Assembly: GCA_019873645.1 (NCBI GenBank)
Contig: JAIOAX010000047.1
Coordinates: 1-35,227, forward strand
DNA: 35,227 bases
Source of the DNA: Chloroflexota bacterium
GTDB lineage: Bacteria > Chloroflexota > Anaerolineae > B4-G1 > SLSP01
Direction of reading: 5' to 3'
Shown here: positions 22,193 to 29,323 of the stretch, one piece after another
Position numbering within the stretch: the stretch's first letter is position 1
How the letters are laid out: each line of letters opens with the position of its first letter
Made by a program: the position numbers and the translations under genes
The notes under the pieces: model-generated
Databases searched by the model: none
Told to the model about the DNA's origin: nothing
Seen by the model: the letters and a program-made list of their open reading frames with translations, nothing else

Positions 22193-23434
22193 GTGCAATT
22201 TTATCTGCGTGATGGTTATCTCTACTGCGAGCAACTGAGCGTCAAAGACATTTTGGAGCGCGTGTCGGACACGCCTTTTTATCTCTATAGTGCCGCGCAA
22301 CTGCGCGAGAATTTCACCGCTTACGCGCATGCCCTGGCAGGCATGAACGCGCGTGTCTTTTACGCGCTCAAAGCCAACAGCAACCCAACCCTCCTTGTCA
22401 TTCTGCGTGAATTGGGCAGCGGCGCGACGCTGGTGAGCGGCAACGAGCTGCGGATGGCATTGCGCGCCGGTTTCGCACCGGGAAACATGCTTTTCAACGG
22501 AAACGGCAAGCGGCGTGACGAGTTGATGCTCGCGGCGCAGCATGGGGTGTTGCTCAATGTGGACAGCGAGTTTGACCTGGAGCATATTATCCAGGTGGCG
22601 CGGGCAGTGAACCGTCCCCTGGATGTATTGTTGCGCGTCAACCCGGACATCCGCCCCGATGTGCACCCTTACGTCGCTACGGGGATGCGCAACTCCAAGT
22701 TCGGCATCCGCGCGGAGCGGCTGATGGGGTTCCTCGACAGACTGAAGCCTGTGCCGCTGGTGCGCCTGGTGGGCCTGCACTGTCATCTCGGCTCGACGAT
22801 CAAGGATGTGCGCGTGTTTCGCGATGCGGCGGCTCTGATGGGCGATCTCTTTAATGCTGGACGCGACCGGGGTTTTGACGTGCGCTACCTCAACCTGGGT
22901 GGCGGTTTGGGCATTGATTACGAACGCACGGGTGTGTATCCCACGCCGGCCGATTTGATCGGCGCAATGCGCGGGTTGTTGCCTGACAACGCCACCCTCA
23001 TTGTTGAGCCGGGGCGGAGCATCGTTGGCAGCGCGGGGGTGCTCATTTGTCGCGTGCTCGGCGTTAAGACCAACGGCGACCGGCATTTCATCGTCACCGA
23101 CGGCAGTATGACAGAGCTGCTACGTCCCAGTCTCTACGGCGCATACCATCACGTCGGCTTCATCGAACCGATAGACGACGAGGTACGCACGTTTGACATT
23201 GTCGGCCCGGTGTGCGAATCCGCCGACTTCCTGGGCAAGGCGCGTGAATTGCCGACGCCGCCCGAAGGCGCCGGCCTAGTTGTCTACGATGCGGGGGCCT
23301 ACGGCTATGCTATGAGTTCCAACTACAACCTGCGCACCCGTCCTGCCGAGTATCTGGTAGATGGCGATCGGCTGCTGCAAATCCGCCGCGCCGAAACGTT
23401 TGACGATTTGACGTTGACCCCACTTTCTCTATAA
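22193..23434 (+). CDS. lysA: diaminopimelate decarboxylase
   Basis: A 413-residue PLP enzyme of the alanine-racemase/ODC fold making L-lysine from meso-diaminopimelate. Motifs are FYALKANSN with the Schiff-base Lys at about residue 62, GLHCHLGS, LNLGGGLGI, EPGRSIVG, PVCESADFLG with the catalytic Cys, and AGAYGYAMSSNYN near the C-terminus. The start is GTG 22193 with GGAG 8 nt upstream. Carboxynorspermidine decarboxylase is the main confusable relative, but length and the CESADFL and GAYGYAMSSNYN blocks favour LysA. Confidence 0.93.
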   Translation: MQFYLRDGYLYCEQLSVKDILERVSDTPFYLYSAAQLRENFTAYAHALAGMNARVFYALKANSNPTLLVILRELGSGATLVSGNELRMALRAGFAPGNMLFNGNGKRRDELMLAAQHGVLLNVDSEFDLEHIIQVARAVNRPLDVLLRVNPDIRPDVHPYVATGMRNSKFGIRAERLMGFLDRLKPVPLVRLVGLHCHLGSTIKDVRVFRDAAALMGDLFNAGRDRGFDVRYLNLGGGLGIDYERTGVYPTPADLIGAMRGLLPDNATLIVEPGRSIVGSAGVLICRVLGVKTNGDRHFIVTDGSMTELLRPSLYGAYHHVGFIEPIDDEVRTFDIVGPVCESADFLGKARELPTPPEGAGLVVYDAGAYGYAMSSNYNLRTRPAEYLVDGDRLLQIRRAETFDDLTLTPLSL

Positions 23435-23467
23435 TGCCTGACACAGATGTAATGCGTAAAACGTAAA

Positions 23468-23516
23468 ACATAAAACGTGAAACGTAAAGGTTCGTCTTAT
23501 GTTTCGCGTTTTATGT
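23468..23516. terminator. AACGTAAAAC-type repeat folding into a hairpin after lysA
   Basis: ACATAAAACGTGAAAC (23468-23483) pairs with GTTTCGCGTTTTATGT (23501-23516) with one G-T wobble. It is embedded in CGTAAAACGTAAAACATAAA iterations. It could end lysA transcription, but the iterated words look like the other intergenic repeats. Confidence 0.45.
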
Positions 23517-23521
23517 TTATA

Positions 23522-23549
23522 TTGACTACCTCTCAAGACCGTCTATACT
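23522..23549 (+). promoter_or_regulatory. pstB promoter
   Basis: TTGACT (23522-23527), 16 bp, TATACT (23544-23549), about 28 bp before the gene. No clear Pho-box-like direct repeats were seen. Confidence 0.55.
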
Positions 23550-23576
23550 TGCAGATGACTTTTACGAGGGAATGGA

Positions 23577-24353
23577 TTGAGTATGGACGAATCACCGGTT
23601 ACGCCGAAAATCCGTGTACGCCACCTGAATTTTTATTATGGGACCAAGCAAGCGTTGATGAATATCACGCTGGACATTCTGCCGCAGGAGATCACGGCTT
23701 TCATCGGGCCGTCGGGATGTGGCAAGACGACCTTCCTGCGTTGCTTGAACCGTATGAATGACGAAATCCCCCACACCCGCGTGGAGGGGGAGATTTTGCT
23801 GGATGATGCGGACATTTACGCTTCCACGATGGACATTGTTGAGCTGCGCCGTCGGGTGGGATTGGTATTTCAGAAGCCCAACCCCTTTCCGCAATCGGTC
23901 TTTAACAATGTCGTGATGGGGCCGCGTGCTTTGGGACTGGAAACGGGATCGGCGCTGGAGGATATGGCCCAGCATTTGCTGCGGGAAGTGGACTTGTGGG
24001 ACGAGATCAAGGGCGATATGACGTTGCCCGCGCTAAGCCTGTCGTTGGGGCAGCAACAACGTTTGTGCATCGCGCGCACGCTGGCGGTCAGGCCGGAGGT
24101 GATCCTGATGGATGAGCCATGCTCGGCGCTCGATCCCATCGCCACATTACGTATCGAAGATCTGATGCGCAAACTGCGCGAGCAATACACCATCGTCATT
24201 GTCACACACAACATGCAGCAGGCCGCGCGCGTTTCGGATCGAACGGTGTTTTTCTGGCTTGGCGAGTTGATCGAAGCAGCGAAGACGGCGCAACTCTTCA
24301 CCCGTCCCGCCAAGAAGATGACCGAAGACTACATCAGTGGCCGCGTCGGGTAG
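23577..24353 (+). CDS. pstB: phosphate ABC transporter ATP-binding protein PstB
   Basis: A 258-residue ATPase. PstB traits: the N-terminal VRHLNFYYGTKQAL, Walker A GPSGCGKTT, TFLRCLNRMND right after it, FQKPNPFPQSVFNNV at the Q-loop, Walker B VILMDEPCSALDP and VTHNMQQAARVSD. The signature is LSLGQQQRLCIARTL, with Leu where LSGG has Gly. The start may be TTG 23577 (GAGGG 6 nt upstream) or ATG 23583. No pstS, pstC or pstA is adjacent, so it is either a second copy or serves a split system. Confidence 0.9.
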   Translation: MSMDESPVTPKIRVRHLNFYYGTKQALMNITLDILPQEITAFIGPSGCGKTTFLRCLNRMNDEIPHTRVEGEILLDDADIYASTMDIVELRRRVGLVFQKPNPFPQSVFNNVVMGPRALGLETGSALEDMAQHLLREVDLWDEIKGDMTLPALSLSLGQQQRLCIARTLAVRPEVILMDEPCSALDPIATLRIEDLMRKLREQYTIVIVTHNMQQAARVSDRTVFFWLGELIEAAKTAQLFTRPAKKMTEDYISGRVG

Positions 24354-24394
24354 CAGGGGGCAAGGGGCAGGAGAGGAGCCGTCACCCATTCGCT

Positions 24395-24604
24395 CTACTT
24401 GCCGCACAATAGCTTCCCGAAGCCGGCGAGAATGATCATCAACATCAAGATAGAGACGATGCCTTCCAGGTCGAGTGTGGGCAAAATGATGGCAGGCAGA
24501 CGATCGGGCAGTAACGGCCAGATGGCCCAGAACATAAATAGCATCGCTGCTCCCATCATCATTAAAACCGACACAATGAACCAGTCTCGAATCCAGCGTG
24601 TCAT
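24395..24604 (-). CDS. small two-helix membrane protein
   Basis: 69 residues, MTRWIRDWFIVSVLMMMGAAM with a second hydrophobic stretch IVSILMLMIILAGFGKLL. ATG 24604 has GGAGGT six bases upstream, which supports a real gene. No family is recognised. It is divergent from asnA, sharing the palindromic intergenic spacer. Confidence 0.65.
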   Translation of the reverse strand: MTRWIRDWFIVSVLMMMGAAMLFMFWAIWPLLPDRLPAIILPTLDLEGIVSILMLMIILAGFGKLLCGK

Positions 24605-24669
24605 ATCATACCTCCGTTTCGTCTGTTCTATCCATTCCATGCACGCTGAGGCTAAAAAGTTCATGAGTT

Positions 24670-24703
24670 AACACATTTGAACGTGCTAACGTTCAAATGT
24701 GTT
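24670..24703. repeat. AACGTT palindrome, copy 5
   Basis: Perfect 14-bp arms AACACATTTGAACG / CGTTCAAATGTGTT with loop TGCTAA, 17 bp upstream of asnA and in its 5' leader. Confidence 0.8.
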
Positions 24704-24720
24704 ATTTACGAGGGGGAGTT

Positions 24721-25761
24721 ATGGTCACACGGTTGATTATTCCTGAAAATTATCGTTGTCTCTTGGATGTGCGTGAGACAGAGATTGCGATCCGCCAGAT
24801 TAAGACGTTTTTCCAGACAAATCTGGCCTTCGAGTTAAACCTCACGCGCGTGACGGCGCCACTGTTTGTGCAGGCCGGCACCGGCATCAACGACGATCTC
24901 AACGGCGTGGAACGCCCGGTGGCGTTCCACATCAAAGCGATGGCCGATGTGCGCGCTGAGATCGTTCATTCGCTGGCGAAGTGGAAGCGCATCCAGTTGG
25001 CCGATCTCGGGTTTAAGCCGGGCGAAGGGTTGTACACCGACATGAACGCCATCCGCGCCGACGAGGACCTGGATAACCTGCACTCGCTGTATGTGGATCA
25101 ATGGGATTGGGAGCGCGTGATGCGGCCTGAAGAGCGCAACCTGGACTACTTGAAAACCACCGTCTGCCGCATCTATGACGTGATCCGGCGCACCGAACGT
25201 TATGTCCATCATCTGTATCCCGTCATTGAGCCGTTTTTGCCGGAGACGATTACCTTTATCCACGCCGAAGACTTAGAGGCGCGCTATCCCGACCTGGCGC
25301 CGAAGGAACGTGAGGACATGATCTGCCGTGAGTATGGCGCGGTGTTCCTCATCGGCATCGGCGGGGCGCTGCGCAACGGCGAGCCTCACGACGGGCGCGC
25401 GCCGGACTACGACGACTGGTCTACGCCGACGCTGAACGGCTACAAGGGATTGAATGGCGACATCCTGGTGTACTACCCGCTGTTCGATACGGCCTATGAG
25501 CTGTCGTCTATGGGCATCCGTGTGGACGCTGAGGCGTTGTTGCGACAGTTGGAACTACGCAATGCGCTTGACCGACGCGAGCTGCTCTTCCATCGCCGGC
25601 TGCTGGCGGGTGAACTGCCGCAATCCATCGGCGGCGGAATCGGGCAATCGCGCCTGTGCATGCTGTACCTGCACAAAGCCCACATCGGCGAAATCCAGTC
25701 AAGCCTGTGGCCTGAAACGATGGTCGAGACTTGTCGCGCCAACAACATTCATTTACTTTAG
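24721..25761 (+). CDS. asnA: aspartate-ammonia ligase (ammonia-dependent asparagine synthetase)
   Basis: A 346-residue class-II aaRS-like enzyme making asparagine from aspartate, ammonia and ATP. Recognisable blocks are VTAPLFVQAGTGINDDLNGVERPV near the N-terminus, GEGLYTDMNAIRADED, LHSLYVDQWDWERV, and IGGGIGQSRLCMLYLHKAHIGE near the end. ATG 24721 follows GGGGGAG. It is a single gene flanked by repeats on both sides; the stop TAG runs into a GGATTTACAAGATTAACAGG repeat. Confidence 0.95.
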   Translation: MVTRLIIPENYRCLLDVRETEIAIRQIKTFFQTNLAFELNLTRVTAPLFVQAGTGINDDLNGVERPVAFHIKAMADVRAEIVHSLAKWKRIQLADLGFKPGEGLYTDMNAIRADEDLDNLHSLYVDQWDWERVMRPEERNLDYLKTTVCRIYDVIRRTERYVHHLYPVIEPFLPETITFIHAEDLEARYPDLAPKEREDMICREYGAVFLIGIGGALRNGEPHDGRAPDYDDWSTPTLNGYKGLNGDILVYYPLFDTAYELSSMGIRVDAEALLRQLELRNALDRRELLFHRRLLAGELPQSIGGGIGQSRLCMLYLHKAHIGEIQSSLWPETMVETCRANNIHLL

Positions 25762-25764
25762 ACT

Positions 25765-25823
25765 GGATTTACAAGATTAACAGGATATAGAGATGCTATC
25801 CTGAAAACCCTGTTCATCCCGTC
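25765..25823. repeat. GGATTTACAAGATTAACAGG repeat
   Basis: Iterated GGATTTACAAGATTAACAGG followed by CCTGTTCATCCCGTC in inverted sense, starting four bases after the asnA stop. This is a separate repeat family from AACGTT. Confidence 0.5.
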
Positions 25824-25859
25824 TAAAAACTTTCGACTTTGGACGAATCGGAGGATTGT

Positions 25860-26816
25860 ATGGACAGAAACATCTGTTGTGTGTGCCATCAACTGGTGGA
25901 CGCCGACGCCAGAAAGTTAGGCGGACGGATATACTGTGCGCGCCATTATGCCAAAGTGACGCAAGAACATCCCGGCGCCTGGCGGGCGGGTTTGGGAATG
26001 ATCGCCGGACAACTGGGGTTTGTGCTGCTCGTTGAAATCCTGGCGGGACTTTTTCATCCTACATTCTCCGGTTGGGTGCTGGTCGCCGTGGGCGTAGGGC
26101 TGGCATTGCTTCCGGCGCTGCTCTGGATGGTGTTCTTCTATCAGCAGGACCGTCTGGAGCCGGAGCCGAAAGGCTATGTGTTCGGCGTTTTTATGCTAGG
26201 CGCGTTGCTGGCGCAGGCCGTTGGCATCCCGCTGGTAGATCAGGTCTTCGAGGTCCAACGCTGGTTGCCGCGCAGTCCGTTGGGTGGGCTGCTCGGCGCG
26301 ATCCTGGTCATCGGTTTTGTGCAGGAATTCCTGAAATACGCGGCGGTCCGGTATTCGGTTTTCTCCTTGCCGGAGTTCGATGAACGGGTGGACGGTGTCA
26401 TCTACGGCACGGCTGCGGGGCTTGGCTACGCCACGATGTTGAACATCAACTACGTCATTGCCGACGGCGGCGTGCATTTGCAGGCAGGCATCATCCGCAT
26501 CGTGGTGACGGCCCTGGCGCAAGCGAGTTTCGCCGGATTGACCGGCTACTTTCTGGGGCGCGCTAAATTTGAGGATGAACCCGTGTGGTGGCTGCCTGCA
26601 GGTGTGATGCTGGCAGCGGGCCTCAACGGTGTTTTCACCACGCTGCGCGGCGAGCTGACGACCACGGCTCTCGACCTTGCCGGTGGCGGCTTCAATCCCT
26701 GGCCCGGCCTGCTCCTGGCGACCGTCGTGGCGGCGGCGACCTTCGGTGTACTCTTCTCTTTGATCCGCCGCGCCAACAAAATCACGTTATCAGGCGCAGA
26801 TGCTGAAGGAATGTAA
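25860..26816 (+). CDS. PrsW-like membrane protein with N-terminal zinc-finger motif and degenerate active site
   Basis: 318 residues. An N-terminal Cys/His cluster (CCVCH...YCARH, residues 6-31) looks like a small zinc finger. Then follow about eight helices with the PrsW pattern: FVQEFLKYAAVRY at the EExxK position, FDERVDGVIYGTAAGLGYA, and AQASFAGLTGYFLG. The first Glu of EE is Gln, the Glu of the usual EN pair is missing (LNINYV), and the His before the ALxTGLxGY-like motif is Gln. Catalysis is therefore doubtful. ATG 25860 has GGAGGA five bases upstream. Family members cleave anti-sigma factors; this one may be a non-catalytic relative. Confidence 0.8.
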   Translation: MDRNICCVCHQLVDADARKLGGRIYCARHYAKVTQEHPGAWRAGLGMIAGQLGFVLLVEILAGLFHPTFSGWVLVAVGVGLALLPALLWMVFFYQQDRLEPEPKGYVFGVFMLGALLAQAVGIPLVDQVFEVQRWLPRSPLGGLLGAILVIGFVQEFLKYAAVRYSVFSLPEFDERVDGVIYGTAAGLGYATMLNINYVIADGGVHLQAGIIRIVVTALAQASFAGLTGYFLGRAKFEDEPVWWLPAGVMLAAGLNGVFTTLRGELTTTALDLAGGGFNPWPGLLLATVVAAATFGVLFSLIRRANKITLSGADAEGM

Positions 26817-26925
26817 CCACGGAGTACAGCTTTGCTGCTAATGAAGATTTTACCGCAGAGCACGCGGAGAACGCAACGTTTTTTGTTTTTCGCTAGTAAA
26901 CTCTGTGTCCTCTGTGGCTATTATT
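26813..26925. repeat. ACCACGGAG / CTCTGTG repeat region
   Basis: TAACCACGGAGTACAGC begins at the PrsW-like stop codon; CCGCAGAGCACGCGGAGAACG and ACTCTGTGTCCTCTGTGGC follow in inverted sense. A related GCCGAGAACGCCGAG block occurs at the right edge. Confidence 0.55.
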
Positions 26926-26938
26926 AAGGAGGTGCGCA

Positions 26939-27532
26939 ATGACCGTTTCGCCGAAAATTTCACACCGCGACCGTTGGGCCGATTGGGCCGTCATCGCGCT
27001 GGTGGTGCTGGCGCTGCTTTTGGGGGTGTGGTTGCGCGAGACGACGCTGTATCGCGCAGAGGAGTTCACACTCGGCGACGCCGACCTTTCCGGGCGCATC
27101 TTTACCGGATGGGTGCGCCAGACCGGCGTGGATCCGGTGCTGCGGGCGCGCAATCCGTTGAGCGGCGCGTTCAACACGACGCTGGAACTGCGCAGCCGCG
27201 CCCTCGCCGATGACGCCGATCCCACCCTGGTTTTGGACGCGCTGACGCTGGAGCGGGCAGCGACGGCGGACGCCTACCAGACGCTGTCTACCGGGCAGGT
27301 GATGGTGCACGGAACGCCGGCGTTGCAACGCACCTTCACTTACGTGATGGTGGATCACAGTCCTTACATGAACCGCCTGCCGCGCGTGGTGCGCGGTGTG
27401 GATGTGGCCTTGCGCGACGCGGCGCCGCGCGACGCGGGGCGCGTTGTTGTGGTGACGTACCTGGCGGATAGTGAGACGTTCGACGCCGACTATCGCTACT
27501 TCCGCACGTTCATCGAGAATCTGAGGTACTGA
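26939..27532 (+). CDS. single-pass membrane-anchored hypothetical protein
   Basis: 197 residues. A charged N-terminus, one helix (WAVIALVVLALLLGVWL, residues about 17-33), then an extracytoplasmic domain with strands such as GQVMVHGTPALQRTFTYVMVD and GRVVVVTYLADSETFDADY near the end. The last part faintly resembles DcrB/PsbP-like folds; I do not assign it. ATG 26939 follows AAGGAGGT. Only 9 bp separate it from the next protease gene, so the two are probably one operon and the domain may act together with that protease outside the cell. Confidence 0.75.
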   Translation: MTVSPKISHRDRWADWAVIALVVLALLLGVWLRETTLYRAEEFTLGDADLSGRIFTGWVRQTGVDPVLRARNPLSGAFNTTLELRSRALADDADPTLVLDALTLERAATADAYQTLSTGQVMVHGTPALQRTFTYVMVDHSPYMNRLPRVVRGVDVALRDAAPRDAGRVVVVTYLADSETFDADYRYFRTFIENLRY

Positions 27533-27541
27533 GGTGGTGCA

Positions 27542-29206
27542 ATGAGCAAACGCATGCGCTGGCTATTTCTCGGTCTGGCTTTTTTAGTGACCTTAAGTTG
27601 TGGCGCTCCGAATACACTACCACCGGTGACACCGGCGCCGGCGACGCCGGTTAAAGCGACCGCTACCCCTCCTGAAAAACCCGCAGTCGAAGCTACGCCG
27701 GTGGTTGAGAAGTCCCCAGCGCCGGCGACGCCCACGCTGGATGAACGGCAAATCCGGCAGAACCTGTTCCGCGCCACCGTGCAGATCATTGCCCTGGTCA
27801 AGGAAGGCGGGCGTTTCCAGCCGCTGTGGACGGGGTCCGGCTCGATCCTCACACCGGACGGCCTGATCTTGACGAATGCCCATGTCGCCTCGGACCCCGA
27901 TCCCCAGTATCGCCCCGACGCGCTAGGCGTTGCCATTACCGTGCGCTCTGATGACGCGCCGGAACTGCGTTACCTGGCCGAAATCCGCGCCATTGATTAC
28001 GACCTGGACCTGGCGCTCATCCAAATCGTCAGCGATTTGAGCGGCAATCCGGTGGATCCCCGGCAATTGGGACTGACCTACGTGCCGTTGGGCGACTCCG
28101 ACGCGCTGGAACTCGGCGACCTGCTGCACATTCTGGGCTATCCCGGCATCGGCGGTGAGACAATTACCTTCACGGAAGGAGTGGTGAGCGGCTTCACCCG
28201 CGAGCCGGGCGTCGAGGGGCGCGCCTACATCAAGACCGATGCCACTATCGCCGGCGGCAACAGCGGCGGCCTGGCGGCGAACCTGAACGGCGAGATTATC
28301 GGTGTGCCGACGCAGGTGGGCTACGGCGGCGCGGAGCGTTTTGCCGATTGTCGCTATCTTGCAGATACCAACGGCGACGGCTATATCAATGAGAACGACA
28401 ATTGTATTCCCGTAGGCGGCTTTATCAACGCCATCCGCCCGGTCAACCTGGCGAAATCGCTTATCGAAGCCGTACAGTCGGGTGCGGCGGTTGTCCCGAC
28501 GCCCGAACCAGCGCGTCCCAAGCCTAAAACATCGGGGAAGGCGAGCTTTTCCAACATCGTTTTTGCGCCGGCCGTGGACGAAAACGACCGTCCGACCATG
28601 GCGGTGACGCAGTTGCCCTCCGGCGCGACCGAATTATATGCTTGCTGGGAATACAGCGGTATGGCGGACAATCTTTCCTGGGAAGCGCGCTGGTACCTGG
28701 ACGGCGTCTACCAGGAGGATGTGAGCTGGCCCCCGGCGGCCTGGGAAGGCGGTGAAAGTGGAAGCTGGTGGGTGAGCGTTTCTAACGAAGAAGGTTTGAT
28801 CGAAGGCATCTACCGGCTTGAACTGTTGGTCGAGGGCAAAAAGCTGGCCGAGGGTTCGATCAAAGTGGGCGGCGCGGGGACGCCTGCCGTTACGCCTGGC
28901 GAAGGGTTAATGATTCGTGGGTACGTCATCAACGCCAGCACCCAACGCGGCATCGAAGGCGCGCTGTACATCGTGCTTGTGCCCGGTGTCAGCGTAGCGG
29001 ATTGGAACGGCGAAGAAGACCAGGTGTATACTTACGCCCAAACCGACATCAACGGCTATTTTGAGCTGCCCTACGCCCTGGAACGCAATCAGAGCTACAG
29101 CATCATCGTCTGGGCCGAAGGCTACCGTCCCGTCATCGGCGATGACATCTGGATCGGCGACGAGCCATCCCCGTATGACGTGGAGGTGGCGTTGCAGCGA
29201 GAGTAG
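27542..29206 (+). CDS. secreted DegP/S1C-like serine protease with calcium-loop insert and C-terminal beta domain
   Basis: 554 residues. A signal-like N-terminus ends at LSC (possible but weak lipobox, Cys20), then a Pro/Thr linker to about 65. The trypsin-like domain (about 70-310) has His114 in LTNAHVA, Asp156 in DLDLALI and Ser241 in GGNSGG, a complete triad. Between the active-site loop and the last strands lies an acidic ADTNGDGYINENDNC loop (about 274-288), like a dockerin or thrombospondin-3 calcium site, flanked by Cys270 and Cys288. Residues about 320-450 form a beta region, and about 465-553 a carboxypeptidase-regulatory-like domain (RGYVINASTQRGIEGA...TDINGYFELPY). There is no PDZ domain. 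ATG 27542 has GAGGTGG upstream. Confidence 0.88.
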   Translation: MSKRMRWLFLGLAFLVTLSCGAPNTLPPVTPAPATPVKATATPPEKPAVEATPVVEKSPAPATPTLDERQIRQNLFRATVQIIALVKEGGRFQPLWTGSGSILTPDGLILTNAHVASDPDPQYRPDALGVAITVRSDDAPELRYLAEIRAIDYDLDLALIQIVSDLSGNPVDPRQLGLTYVPLGDSDALELGDLLHILGYPGIGGETITFTEGVVSGFTREPGVEGRAYIKTDATIAGGNSGGLAANLNGEIIGVPTQVGYGGAERFADCRYLADTNGDGYINENDNCIPVGGFINAIRPVNLAKSLIEAVQSGAAVVPTPEPARPKPKTSGKASFSNIVFAPAVDENDRPTMAVTQLPSGATELYACWEYSGMADNLSWEARWYLDGVYQEDVSWPPAAWEGGESGSWWVSVSNEEGLIEGIYRLELLVEGKKLAEGSIKVGGAGTPAVTPGEGLMIRGYVINASTQRGIEGALYIVLVPGVSVADWNGEEDQVYTYAQTDINGYFELPYALERNQSYSIIVWAEGYRPVIGDDIWIGDEPSPYDVEVALQRE

Positions 29207-29226
29207 CTCGACAAAGCTGTTTTTAT

Positions 29227-29302
29227 CAGCGGATTTAGCAGATTAAGCAGATTTTTGATCAGTTTAAAGCGTATCAATCTGCTAAATCTGCTTAATCTGC
29301 TG
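29227..29302. repeat. AGCAGATTW-iterated inverted repeat
   Basis: CAGCGGATTTAGCAGATTAA and its continuation (29227-29254) face CAATCTGCTAAATCTGC and its continuation (29275-29302). Same word family as 4505-4580. It lies directly upstream of, and partly reads into, the GT39-like frame. Confidence 0.65.
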
Positions 29303-29323
29303 ACAAGGATAAGAAACTTTACT

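Noticed and set aside
21929..23086. A 385-codon minus-strand frame opposite lysA
   Set aside because: Composition (His/Gln-rich) is typical of an antisense shadow of a GC-rich gene; lysA on the plus strand has all motifs.
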